A stretch of 64,000 bases of DNA. It comes from Haliclystus octoradiatus (Eukaryota; Cnidaria; Staurozoa; Stauromedusae; Haliclystidae). Positions 52,288 to 61,440 of the stretch are shown here, piece after piece (the first letter of the stretch is position 1; the number at the start of each line of letters is the position of its first letter). A program made the position numbers and the translations under genes. The DNA lies in NCBI GenBank assembly GCA_916610825.1, contig OU744453.1, positions 5,493,845 to 5,557,844 on the forward strand. Reading direction: 5' to 3'. A model generated the notes under the pieces. That model was not told the origin of the DNA and did no database searches. It worked only from the letters and a program-made list of their open reading frames with translations.

Positions 52288-52460
52288 TCAAATCATGTTT
52301 GATGACTTTAATGGTCTCAAGTCATGTTTGATGACTTTAATGGTCTCAAGTCATGTTTGATGACTTTAATGGTCTCAAGTCATGTTTGATGACTTTAATG
52401 GTCTCGAGTCATGTTTGATGACTTTAATGGTCTCGAGTCATATTTGATGACTTTAATCTC
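52288..52460. repeat. 29-bp minisatellite, about 6 copies, each with a hairpin
   Basis: Six near-identical units of 29 bp. The core AGTCATGTTTGATGACT is an inverted repeat (AGTCAT/ATGACT, 5-base loop), followed by TTAATGGTCTCA or TTAATGGTCTCG. The last unit is diverged (ATATTTG). It shows no spacers and no cas-like neighbours, so it is not a CRISPR array. Confidence 0.9.
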
Positions 52461-53088
52461 TTCAGTATTCTATAAATGGAAATTTAGATGTAGGATCAGC
52501 GATTGCATTTAATGGCTTTATTAACAAGCGGGAAGAAATTTATTAAGAAAGTCATTATTTGCTCGGATTGGAATCATAACATGTTTGGTTTGTTTTTTCT
52601 ACTTGATAAGAAACATTTATCATTCATCCAGCTGATGGTCAGTGTTTATTAAACCTGATCATTCATTTAAGACATTTTTGTTATACACAGCAACAATTTA
52701 AAACAACTATTTTCTGAAAATATTCATATTGACAGATTGGTTTCCTTCCCAATAACAATATATGGCAATGTGTTTCGGCACGTTACTTTTCCCAAGCTGG
52801 GTAGTGCCAATATTCTTGAATTGATAATTCTAATCCTGCTATAAGAACAGGATGGAAATGTTCCATTTGGTAACGAATCAAAATAAAATAAAGCACACAC
52901 ATGGAAGTATCCGCCTGGGTATTCCTACCTATTCGAATAGTTCAGTGGAATTCAATAAGTATATAAAAGTCTGCTTTCGATAACATAGTTTTAAAATTAT
53001 CTGCCTTTGGATGCCCTATTAGTAAACGCGAAAGTTTTTTATCGTAGATGTCGAGGCTATTTAAAACAAACCGTTGACGTAAGTATGA
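52461..53088. other. Non-coding stretch with an unrecognised minus-strand frame at its end
   Basis: Minus-strand 52,942-53,080 reads LRQRFVLNSLDIYDKKLSRL and then LIGHPKADNFKTMLSKADFY. It directly follows a LINE tail, so it is either target DNA or a chance frame. I do not recognise it. Nothing else is visible. Confidence 0.3.
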
Positions 53089-53430
53089 AATGAATGAATG
53101 AATGAATGAATGAATGAATGAATGAATGATTTGTTTATTTCTGCATAACAGCATATAAATGTGAATTACATACAGAATAACATAACATAAATTAACAAAT
53201 GATTAAATAGTTTTACATAATTAAGAATTTAGATAGATTTTTATTGGGGAGATATATTTTGAATTTATAAACATTGGGTGCCTGACGTGTTCCAGGCTTA
53301 ACGAGTTATATACATTTATGAATCTTACAAAAAAGGTTTGACGATGGCGATTTGAATGCGCCATTGGCACAACAAGTCGACCATGTGGAGTGACAGTAAT
53401 AAGGTTACTGGAGTCAATATCCAGTCATTT
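53089..53430 (-). mobile_element. LINE 3' end with (ATTC)10 tail
   Basis: On the minus strand a frame reads VTPHGRLVVPMAHSNRHRQT then FFVRFINVYNSL. This resembles the conserved C-terminal end of many LINE polymerases (L-V-P, R-x-x-F, F-x-P/V-R-x-I/W-N-x-L). A stop is followed by a short 3' UTR containing AGAAATAAACAAATC and then ten ATTC units (53,089-53,128), the usual kind of tail in CR1/L2/jockey-like LINEs. The copy is strongly 5'-truncated and keeps no reverse transcriptase core. The exact clade is uncertain. Confidence 0.75.
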
Positions 53431-53500
53431 ATTTTAAGCCATTAGCATGATATTACAGTACCAACGTTTCATATTTTTCTAGAGTCGAGTAGGGCAGAGG

Positions 53501-53730
53501 AGGATGGCGGATGGAATGGTTCAGAAGGAATTGCATTGTGAGTAGCTGCGGCGCATCGTTGCGCATTGATAATCAAGGCCTATCTGCCATGAAATCTGTT
53601 GAAATTGATCTGCAGTGTCGCGGCTGAGATCAACAAAGAGCGTTTAAAATCATTGCTCTTAGCGAAAAAAACACTCATCTAGAAATAGAGGAGTGGTACG
53701 GGTTCGGTAGAGCGACACCGTCTACATTAC
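53501..53730 (+). mobile_element. tRNA-derived SINE, 5'-truncated copy
   Basis: It matches the 3' two thirds of the SINE at 51,015, from GATGGCGGATGGAATGG to ACACCGTCTACATTAC, followed by TTTAC. The tRNA-like head is missing. Relative to the other copies it has small differences around ACGGGTTCGGTAGAGCGAC. No target duplication was found. Confidence 0.88.
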
Positions 53731-54039
53731 TTTACTTTAAATCAGACATGCAGCTGAATTAAAAAGCACCTAATTCAAATGGAATATATACTTATCTAGA
53801 TGTCAAAGTCATTTTTTTCGAGTGATTTTAATCAAAATGTCGTAACATGCAGCTGGACTTGCTAGATTCTGTTATGGCATAAACAAAATAAATCCTAGAA
53901 AGGTATATTTAACAGTAGAAAAGCTATGATAGGATTAATGTAACAATTACGAACTAATGATTAATGAAAATACAAATCGAGAGCGTACAGCATAATAAAA
54001 GAATATATATAAAATAAAAATTAATTAAATGATATATAG

Positions 54040-54195
54040 TCTATATAGTCTATATGATTCCTGGACACCATACGCTGTATTGGGTCTATTATCAATGGTA
54101 GGACATATGAAAGATTCTCCACTCTTAGGTACTACTCTTGCTGCTATTCCTGCAAAGTCATCAACTATGTTTAATGTTATTATTTACATCATTCC
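54040..54195 (+). CDS. Opsin exon, TM6-TM7 with retinal-binding lysine (peropsin-like)
   Basis: One frame reads WTPYAVLGLLSMVGHMKDSP, then LLGTTLAAIPAKSSTM, then FNVIIYI. The W-x-P-Y-A end of TM6, the lysine in PAKSS and the N-x-x-I-Y end of TM7 are diagnostic of opsins. Counting from W=1, the lysine is residue 32, the same spacing as in vertebrate peropsin (RRH) as I recall it, whose AKSSTFYNPCIYV also matches best. It would be a light-sensing or retinal-isomerising seven-helix receptor in the membrane. NPxxY is NVxxY here. The exon ends at a GTAACT donor (phase 2). The acceptor is uncertain: an AG at 54,039 or 54,048 works, but both have a poor pyrimidine tract. Upstream exons (TM1-TM5) were not recognised, so this may be a gene with long introns or an isolated relic. 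Confidence 0.82.
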
Positions 54196-54258
54196 GTAAC
54201 TCATATTCAATAAATGTTTTCAATTCTTTCTACAATATAAGGTTTTTGTTTTTTACAG

Positions 54259-54352
54259 TACAACAAAGATCTGTTGCACCACAGACCATTTATTCAGACT
54301 CACGCCAACTGCTGAGTCACTATCAGGATCATTATCTAAGCATATACAATAA
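54259..54352 (+). CDS. Probable terminal exon of the opsin (short C-terminal tail)
   Basis: A strong acceptor (TTTTTGTTTTTTACAG, ending 54,258) precedes this exon. Joined to the phase 2 donor at 54,195 it reads on as PTTKICCTTDHLFRLTPTAE and ends with SLSGSLSKHIQ and a TAA at 54,350-54,352. A Cys pair soon after TM7 is a common palmitoylation site in opsins, and the tail is Ser/Thr-rich. AATAAA follows at 54,359-54,364, a good polyadenylation signal. The intron would be only 63 bp. The other two frames are also open for a while, so the joining is inferred, not shown. Confidence 0.5.
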
Positions 54353-54358
54353 GTTGAA

Positions 54359-54364
54359 AATAAA
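54359..54364 (+). promoter_or_regulatory. Polyadenylation signal AATAAA for the opsin-like gene
   Basis: Canonical AATAAA seven bases after the inferred opsin stop and just before the left end of the introner-like MITE. In AT-rich DNA this hexamer is common, so its use is inferred from position. Confidence 0.4.
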
Positions 54365-54365
54365 C

Positions 54366-54592
54366 GAGACTTACCTGTAAATTGAAGTTTGATTGTAATT
54401 CTATAAGTCATCAGCCGAGTGGAGGAGCTATACGAATGAGCACATGCGCAGTAAACCAGCCTTTAGAGCTAGCCCAATGGGACCGCGATTGAGTGGAGGA
54501 GTCCGGGAGGGACAATGGGAGGGAGTGCAACTCCTCCACTCGGCTGATGAGTTATAGAATTACAATCAAACTTCAACTTACAGGTAAGTCTC
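54366..54592. mobile_element. Introner-like MITE with splice-site sequences in its inverted repeats
   Basis: 227-bp element with about 60-bp terminal inverted repeats: the left begins GAGACTTACCTGTAAATTG, the right ends CAACTTACAGGTAAGTCTC. On the plus strand the left repeat offers CT|GTAAAT and the right repeat TTACAG|GTAAGT. On the minus strand the same positions offer CT|GTAAGT and TTACAG|GTAAGT. It could therefore be removed as an intron in either orientation if inserted in a transcript. The middle is more GC-rich (GGGAGGGACAATGGGAGGG). No coding capacity. A clear target duplication was not found. Confidence 0.75.
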
Positions 54593-54881
54593 TTTTTAAT
54601 TTTAAATTTTATTACGTCATCAATCCTCGTTTCAGAGTTGTACGAATGAGATTTTAGAGCAAATTAAATCAACATTTTTACCAAATAAACAACAGTCAAG
54701 TCCTAAATCAGATTTGTAAAGATCTTTTTAATCTTAAACCTGCTACTATTATGAATACACATATGTGTTCATAAATTAATATCAATTAATCAAACCTGGC
54801 AATCTATAGATACATCAATAATTGTATATAGATCGTTTAAATCTGATTCCTTAGGTCTATACTACAGAATAACTCTCTGTT
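54593..54881. other. AT-rich non-coding spacer
   Basis: Between the MITE and the BEL/Pao fossil. No coding or repeat signal that I can support. Confidence 0.5.
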
Positions 54882-55136
54882 CTATATATCATTATCATCT
54901 TGTAATTGCTTTGCATGCCCATCATTTATATATTTCTCGACTGTGTCATTATATTGTTGATGTAACTGGTCTATAAATGTTCGCTTTAAATATTTTAATC
55001 CTTTTTCTGCCATTAATTTGTTGTTTGGTAGATCAGCTGGGTCAATCTTCCATGGAATAGATAATTTATACTTTCCATTAACCATTTGAACAGGGCTATT
55101 CATTATCACTAAAGCCTGTTTGTCATCTTCTGTTTT
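54882..55136 (-). mobile_element. BEL/Pao LTR-retrotransposon fossil, small pol fragment
   Basis: The minus-strand translation contains GKYKLSIPWKIDPADLPNNK and a following stretch rich in Lys, Leu and Tyr ending in a Y-I-N-D-G-H-A-like motif. This is the conserved region ahead of the reverse transcriptase core in BEL/Pao elements (P-W-K ... L-P-N-N ... Y-x-x-G-H-A). Only a short piece is left, no LTRs are seen nearby, and the copy is clearly broken. It is an old insertion remnant. Confidence 0.8.
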
Positions 55137-55397
55137 CTAATCGCAGAGGAACAGTTGTTGAGAAACAAGCTCGCACACAGTATGTTTTCAATCTTAAATT
55201 TCTACGACTTGACCCATAAATGACACTAAGCAGATAAATGTTTGAGTCCCGATTTCAAATGATCGTCAGCAGTAGTTGGAAAGACCATTTTATCAAATAT
55301 ATGTTCCTAAGAGATCTCGTAAGAGCTATGTAGATAGAAATTGATTGATATAATTTCTATTTATATGTTAAATTGGTAATCCATTATTCAGATTTAT

Positions 55398-55500
55398 TTA
55401 AAGTGCACATGACACCAAAAACTGTTTTTCTGGAATCAGACAGCCCATGAAAAATGAATAGGGATGGTGACAACATTTTTTAGTGTCATGTGCACTTTAA
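55398..55500. mobile_element. MITE, 103 bp
   Basis: Terminal inverted repeats of about 20 bp: TTAAAGTGCACATGACACC on the left and its reverse complement at the right end. Each end starts or stops with TTAA, which could be the target site, but the ends do not fit a standard piggyBac terminus. No coding capacity. Confidence 0.75.
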
Positions 55501-55620
55501 CATTTCTTTTTTTATTATTTTGATATCAATTTAATCTAGCTTTCAGTTAATTCAAACTCAGGAATGGGAGATGTTGGGTATTGCTATTCATGTAAAATAT
55601 AGCTGCCTTTCTAAATATAG

Positions 55621-55711
55621 TTTCATGCTTATATAGCAATCATTAGACAGAAATTCCTCTTTTTCTTTCGCGAGAAAACTTTTTTCTGACGATTGCTATA
55701 CAAGCATGAAA
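55621..55711. mobile_element. Foldback MITE, 91 bp
   Basis: Left arm TTTCATGCTTATATAGCAAT and the right arm ending ATTGCTATACAAGCATGAAA are inverted repeats, continuing inward to TTAGACAGAAA/TTTTTCTGAC. Superfamily unknown. Confidence 0.72.
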
Positions 55712-57838
55712 TTCAAAGCAACAGTACTAGAATGTGTGGTCTCTGACTGTTTTCTATTTCTATTATTATTATATTTGAGATCTATATTTATAGATAATGA
55801 CATGTTAGATGTAGTGAGGATTAGATATATCCAAACATCACACAAAGTCCAGTGAGTATAAATTTTTATTGCAGATTACCTAGCAAACAATTTAATAGAT
55901 GAGTCCATTAATTGCATCACAATAAATGCTATACCATATTGTCAACTGTGAAACTTTTAGCTATTACAATCTAAACCACCGAGAACGACTGTAACATCGT
56001 GATTCGGAGGATGAAACAGAACTATAGGATAATGTTATTGATTAAAAATAAAAAAGGATAAATAATGAAAGGTAGTTTTAAAATATCTTGTCAAATAATT
56101 AAAAAGATAAAAAATGGTTAATAATGATAAGAAATGATTTCATCCTGGGTAAGGAATCGCAAAGATGACTCGTGTCGGATGAGGTAACGTGTCCAAGATC
56201 TACAGAAATAGAAGACATTAGTATCAATTTCAAATAAGATCTAACTTACAAGATGAGAATCTTTTCATATTGTCTAATATCCTACACATCAATCGACTGA
56301 TTTGAGCCTTGATCTGTCAAATACGTTCATCATCGGATCGATCGAGTAAGTGTTTGAGCAATATTGCCACACAACAATTTATCATTCACGATTACTAAAT
56401 AGTCATATGTAATTTAATCTTTACTAAAGTTACTTTGTCATTGTATAGCACTGTAAATCCGTATATTCACAATCCAGCAGCTGTATTATAGTTTTGCATA
56501 GCAGTAATTATTTGTTATATAAGATATTTCATTTGAAAAACTGTTTAGTATTTTCAGTAGATGTAAAACCAGATAGGAACATATTGTAATTCAATTTCCA
56601 AAGTATATAGGCCTTACACACGCATCTTTTCACTCGTCTTGCTTCATTCCACAAATCGATTTTATTCAATTTGGAATACTTTTGTTGAAACTTTTGAAAT
56701 TCACTTGGAAAATTTTGAAGTTCACCTGGAAATATGACTTCTGGGATAGCGATGATGTCCGTGGTTGCAAAACAATAGAATAAAAACTATATACAAATGG
56801 AGCGCAACTCGCCGTGCATGTCCGAATGTTTGTCCTCTTTTCACGCATTTATTATCTCATGAAGTGTGACGATATTTAGTGCAAAATGATCGTAATAGTC
56901 CAAACATGATACATGGAAATTTGAAATATTATCGACATTATTATTATTATTAATTACTATTCGAAATGTTTTTTGTCGATCCCCCCCCCCTGCATCACCA
57001 GTCTTTATTGCTGCTAACATGAAAATAAAGGATGATGGTACTTGCTTCTTAATTAGGAAAAAAATTGTAGATGATATAAATAGTTTTTTCGTTGAAACAA
57101 AGAAATACGATATTTGTTATACGTGTGCATAGGATATTCATAAGCTCATGAAAAAGTTCAGATTTTAATTATATTTCAACCCTTTCTAATATTCTTATTG
57201 TTAAAATTGTTTTTCACACCTAGAGTCTAGAGTTTATGAATACTATGGCAAGAGTAAGCTCTCGGAGCGTGCTTAGTAGTCATAGACGTATTAGACAGGG
57301 ACTGAGCGCTTTGACGTTAGAGTGAATGGAACAACTTCGTTCCGCTAAGGAGACTCAAAATGGTAGCAGCGTAAGGAAAAATTGACTTCCGAATAATAGC
57401 AAAGTTAATGGGAAACGCCATAAAAACACAGGAAAACATCTCATCACCAGGATTTATGCTAAATGATCTCGTTATAATTATCGTAAAGATGGCCGAATCA
57501 TTTTAAATTTTGAATTAACTGGTTATTATTGAAATATTAAAATTTATTTTATATTTTATTTTATTGCGTCTGTGAGAAAAGTTCAATTTACTCAATCAAC
57601 AATGTCTCTTGTACTATTATGATTTTATCGAATGATCTAGTTTCACTGAGTGTGCAGGTACGCACACGTATCCATCGAAAAAACACAGTAAAACTGTACG
57701 CTCTATGGGTTGTGACGACAAACTACGGTAGTTAATATCATTCATTTACAGAATATTTTATATTACATTAATATTGCATTGAAGAACAGATAATTATTTT
57801 CACCTTTTAAATATTATCATTATGCAGCGACAATATAC
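55712..57838. other. AT-rich intergenic stretch
   Basis: No gene recognised on either strand over about 2.1 kb. It contains a short ATT run near 56,940, a C run at about 56,982-56,991, and some sequence at 57,760-57,835 that resembles the intron parts next to the donors of the Cys-rich exons at 61,842 and 63,145. A minus-strand open frame at 56,666-56,848 is low-complexity and I do not call it. Confidence 0.5.
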
Positions 57839-57955
57839 CTGATTTGCAATTTTGTCCATTTTATCCAGTAGGTCAAAAACATCGGTGCTCAAATGCCAAA
57901 AACGGATTGTGTGAACAAGTTTCTCCAGGTTGACAAGGATTAGAATCACAAACAT
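57839..57955 (-). pseudogene. EGF-like exon with two in-frame stops
   Basis: A 117-bp phase 1-1 exon with intact acceptor (CTATTTCAATAG pattern) and donor (TCAG|GTATAT). It reads VCDSNPCQPGETCSHNPF, then LAFEHRCF, stop, PTG, stop, NGQNCKS. The pattern is a full EGF module: five of six cysteines are present, the fifth cysteine codon is TGA and the tyrosine of the C-x-x-G-Y motif is TAA. It is the most downstream recognisable exon of the minus-strand gene. Either the gene ends early here, or this exon is skipped or dead, or there is a sequence error. Because the exon is symmetrical, skipping it keeps the frame. Confidence 0.8.
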
Positions 57956-58849
57956 CTATTGAAATAAAAAATGATGTGATTGTCCTATATTAAAAGTGGA
58001 AATTAGTATACACAGAAGAAAAAGTTCTTCTATAAGAAGCTTCTCCTGATGAATTTCGATACATTATATAAATGTCAAAAATAGATATAGCGCATTAAAA
58101 ATTGATAAATTTTATCAAATTTCAAATTTCCTTATCCTACTCCTTCAGCTAATGCATTCCATGCAGGCAAACCTCTGATGTGAAATGAGTTCTTGATATT
58201 GATATGACCGGATTCTTAATTGGTAAAACAAGACTACTGCACAGCAGCCTTGTGTTAGGGTTCTCCGATACCGCCGTTTGGATATTAGCAGACACCCGAA
58301 AGCCTAAAAACACTAGCACTACGGGCTCTTGTTTTTCTGATACTTTCTCGTGTGGTTAGTTGGTATCCGAGAACCCAAACATGGCTGCCGTTAAGTGGCC
58401 CTTTATTGAATGTAGCCAGGTTGCCATATAGGAATGGCTGCATATATTTTATATATCATGTTCTGTAAATAAGTCTATCCATTTGACAGGTCAAAACAGA
58501 ATGAGATTGCATATTACAACAATGCATCGCATATTTCACGATAGTTTCCTTATAGAATAAATTTTACAGTCCCTAAAGAGGCAGTCCTACTGCATCAAAG
58601 CAAAACTATTTAAATAAAATTTTTCAGTAATTGTCAACATCCATCATGTAGATAAATTGATACAGCCTACAACTCATATGTTCGTCTAGTCCTAGAATAT
58701 GCACCCAGTGCATTGGACCCTTGCTTGAAGAGAGACATTGAAAAGTGCAATGGAGACCTCCGTTTTGTAATCCAATATTATTATCAATGTTAATCATTTT
58801 TGCTATTGAATATTATTATTAAGCAATTATTAATTCCATCATTGTTACC
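57956..58849 (-). other. Intron of the EGF gene with a MITE-like foldback
   Basis: Sequence next to the acceptor (GATTGTCCTATATTAAA) resembles 63,235-63,300 and 59,380-59,450, so introns of this gene share ancestry. A repeat containing GCATTCCATGCAGGCAAACC at about 58,155 is repeated at about 59,870. A small element at 58,254-58,379 has inverted ends (TAGGGTTCTCCGATACC and GGTATCCGAGAACCC). No exon recognised. Confidence 0.55.
58254..58379. mobile_element. MITE, about 125 bp
   Basis: Ends GGGTTCTCCGATACC and GGTATCCGAGAACCC are inverted repeats with one mismatch. The interior is non-coding. Borders are approximate and no target duplication was identified. Confidence 0.6.
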
Positions 58850-58862
58850 TGTGTCACAATAA

Positions 58863-59249
58863 GATTAGCTCAGAATAGGAGGATTAGCTCAGATGGCAGA
58901 GCAACCGAACTTCAGATCGGATCATATCTGATGGACCGTGGTTCAAATCCCCCTAAGGTCAACCCAGCCTTGACTTGATCTGAAACATCAAATGAGTACC
59001 ATCTAAGGATGGCGGATGGAATGGTTCAGAAGGAATTGCATTGTGAGTAGCTGCGGCGCATCGTTGCGCATTGACAATCGAGGCCTATCTGCCATGAAAT
59101 CTGTTGAAATTGATCTGCAGTGTCGCGGCTGAGATCAACAAAAAGCGTTTAAAATCATTGCTCTCAGCGAAAAAAGCCACTCATCTAGAAATAGAGGAGT
59201 GGTACGGGTGCCTTCGGTAGGGTGACACCGTCTACATTACGTACTTACA
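58863..59249 (+). mobile_element. tRNA-derived SINE inserted in the 3' end of an EGF exon
   Basis: Full-length copy of the family at 51,015: A box TAGCTCAGATGG (58,885-58,896), B box GGTTCAAATCC (58,940-58,950), end ACACCGTCTACATTAC plus a short TTAC-like tail. The first 18 bases repeat part of the head (GATTAGCTCAGA). A 13-base target duplication, TGT[G/T]TCACAATAA, flanks it at 58,850-58,862 and 59,250-59,262 with one mismatch. The duplicated bases are the end of the minus-strand EGF exon (Y-C-[DE]-T), so the insertion point was inside coding sequence, a few bases from the old donor. The SINE is antisense to the gene. Confidence 0.88.
59243..59248 (-). promoter_or_regulatory. 5' splice site GTAAGT at the SINE tail
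   Basis: Minus-strand GTAAGT directly follows the duplicated exon end (ACAT|GTAAGT) and lies on the SINE side of the target duplication. The older donor, ACAG|GTAACA, survives across the SINE at 58,844-58,849. Both give phase 1. Other SINE copies in antisense also begin with donor-like bases (GTAATG, GTAAAG). Confidence 0.7.
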
Positions 59250-59377
59250 TGTTTCACAATAAACTCCTGAATACCCCGGCAGACAATCACAAGCGTAATT
59301 GTATGGATGCGGAAATGATGTTATCACTCTTTGTTGTGCATTTTCATTACATAGTTTTTCATCATTAAAGATTGGAT
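59249..59377 (-). CDS. EGF-like exon of a modular extracellular protein
   Basis: A 129-bp phase 1-1 exon bounded by TTTCTCAACAG and the donor at the SINE. It reads PIFNDEKLCNENAQQ, then RVITSFPHPYNYACDCLPGY, then SGVYCET. The C-x-C-x-P-G-Y-S-G-x-x-C end is typical of EGF modules. Only four cysteines are present, so the first disulphide is missing or comes from neighbours. It probably acts outside the cell or on its surface in a multi-domain protein. The next exon downstream (57,839) would change its split codon from Asp to Tyr because the new donor adds T instead of G. Confidence 0.8.
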
Positions 59378-60484
59378 CTGTTGAGAAAGAAATATTTGTC
59401 CTACATTACAAGGAGAAATAAGTACATATAAAAGAACAAATTATTTAATTGATTAAAGCTATTTTCAAAATGCAGATAGAATAATTTATAAAATATTAAA
59501 AATACGTTAAAAAGAAAGACACAAGGAAAATAAAATTCATTGGTACCGTTCAAAATATAATGGTATGTAACGGTGTGTATTATATGCTCTGAAATTATTC
59601 GCGCTCTAATGAGATGAACTAGATGTAAAATTATGTTGAATAATCACATATGTTGCTGAATACTTATCGTTCTACATATTGCGTGACTTTTGAGGGCTTC
59701 TGATGATAACTTTCGATAAATTATATAAATGTCGAGAATATATATTTCACGCATAAAAAATTGAGTAACTTTATCAAATTTCAAATGTCTTTTTGAAAGA
59801 GTGATTAACATGACGAGATTTGAATACATATAATGAACTTTCGCCTATAATAACTAGTCGTTCAGCTAATGCGTTCCATGTAGGCAAACCTCTAATATGA
59901 AAGGTAAAACATTTTTTGCGGGGAATCTGGTATAATATGCTCTATTGAGATGAGCTAGATAAATATTTATGTTGAATCTCTCAACCTTTTGCTTAAGACT
60001 TGTCTTAGTATTTATTGGTTGACTTCTCAGGGCTTCTATACTGCTGAGTTTTGATATATTATATAAATGATAATCAGCGAATATCGAAAATGAAAAATTG
60101 ATAAACATTATCAAATTTTAATTTTCATTATGAAGGAGTGAATAATATGATGCTATTTTTAAGAACTATGTCAAAACAGGAATATGATGCAAACTCAATA
60201 ATCTAACTGTCAGATTATCGTTGAAATATCCTCATTTAAAATCGTAACTATTGTATTATAGCCCACGTTAATTGTAGGATGATTGCTGCTAGTTAAATCA
60301 TCACATTCTTGCATGACTTGATATCATAATGATAGTTCTGGAAACTTCTTCGTTGCACCTGAATATAGGTACAGGAGCATGAACAAAGCTGGTACTGCAA
60401 AGTAGCATTTTTCTATGTGTATAAATATATGTTTCTGGATCCAATTAGTTAAATGCTATTTTTATTTTATTTTGTCAATCTTAC
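59378..60484 (-). other. Intron of the EGF gene
   Basis: No exon seen. Blocks here (for example CTCTCAACCTTTTGCTTAA, GTTTTGATATATTATA and GGATGATTGCTGCTA) recur in the same order at 63,430-64,000, evidence that exon-intron modules of this gene were duplicated in tandem. Confidence 0.6.
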
Positions 60485-60616
60485 CAGCTTCACAATAGTC
60501 TCCACCATATCCTTGAGGACAAATGCATTCGTATCCCCTTGTTAAATGAGATGCTTCTACACATGTTCCATTCCACAAACAGGTTGTTTCTGTACAACAG
60601 GGTGGTGATGAACAAG
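60485..60616 (-). CDS. EGF-like exon, 44 codons, eight cysteines
   Basis: A phase 1-1 exon with acceptor ATATTTACAG and donor GCTG|GTAAGA. It reads ACSSPPCCTETTCLWNGTC, then VEASHLTRGYECICPQGY, then GGDYCEA. It carries the six canonical EGF cysteines plus two extra (positions 2 and 7 or 8, in a C-C pair). C-I-C-P-Q-G-Y-G-G-x-x-C is a standard EGF end. There is no calcium-binding consensus (D-x-[DN]-E-C) at the start. It belongs to the same minus-strand gene as the neighbouring exons by phase, orientation and shared intron sequence. Confidence 0.9.
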
Positions 60617-60849
60617 CTGTAAATATAAGAGATAAATTGTGAAGAATATTTGCATTGTTCGAAGATTGTTCAATTAAATGCATTTATCTGCTTCTTTTCT
60701 GCAAATTATATATCTCAACATCGTTAAACATAAATCATGATACAAGTTTTTTTCAGGTGGTTATTAATATTCTTTAATAATCACTTGAAACACGTGTTTA
60801 GCAGTTATATCAAGACAACCCACGAGATTCCATGGCAACCAATGAAAGC

Positions 60850-60903
60850 GTACAGGTACAGGTCTATACCCGCACGTGTGCGGTTAGAGTCCTATACCTG
60901 CAC
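60850..60903. repeat. Palindrome centred on CACGTG, copy A
   Basis: The left arm GTACAGGTACAGGTCTATAC and the right arm ending GAGTCCTATACCTGCAC pair around CCGCACGTGTGCGG, which holds a CACGTG E-box. The second copy is at 62,159-62,212. It is probably the core of a small transposon. Confidence 0.7.
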
Positions 60904-61272
60904 GGTTTTATGTGTTTTGAAAATGGCGAAGAGCTGAGACAGATGGAATATTTTTTCAAAATGAAATTAAATGTATACTCCGTAATTAAAAATTCAACTT
61001 GAGAAATTCAAAAAGTAACAACTTGGGACTTGCTATATTCAAATGTAACTCTTATTTTATTTTTAATATTGCACATATGTTTGAAAAACAATTATGTTGA
61101 AATCTTCGCGTCATATTTTGAAATGATATTCGTAAGAATATCATTCCAATTGTATTTAATGAGAAATCAATGACCCATTAAATTAGAAAACAAATCATTT
61201 TTCTAGTGAAATTGATGAGAGATAATTGATGTTCCAGACAAAAGTTATGTTACATGATTATTAAAATGATTA

Positions 61273-61440
61273 CATCACTCTTTGTTCGTGGGCCATCGAA
61301 ATTTAGACCCACTCGTTCTCTAGCAACAAACTCGAAATCCATATTGTAAACGAGGCCGCCTCATTTACGAAATGGATTACTCATTTGTTTTTAGTGAACT
61401 CGTGGGTCTAAATTCTGATAAACCACTCACAAAAGTGATG
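61273..61440. mobile_element. Foldback MITE, 168 bp, copy A
   Basis: CATCACTCTTTGTTCGTGGG at the left end pairs with the right end CACTCACAAAAGTGATG. The arms stay complementary through TTTAGACCCAC/GTGGGTCTAAA to a centre at GAGGCCGCCTC. Copy B is at 62,582-62,749. Confidence 0.75.

Noticed and set aside
52540-52650. Possible TM5 exon of the opsin (CSDWNHNMFG stretch)
   Set aside because: C-S-D-W and a later F-I-x-x-L-M-V-x-x-Y look suggestive, but a charged D-K-K-H lies where the helix should be and no splice sites fit.
56666-56848. Minus-strand open frame
   Set aside because: Contains a short internal repeat (FQVNFK) and low-complexity sequence, with no similarity or splice context.
59644-60114. 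Minus-strand open frames in the EGF intron
   Set aside because: They fall in duplicated intron sequence, change between copies and lack cysteine modules.
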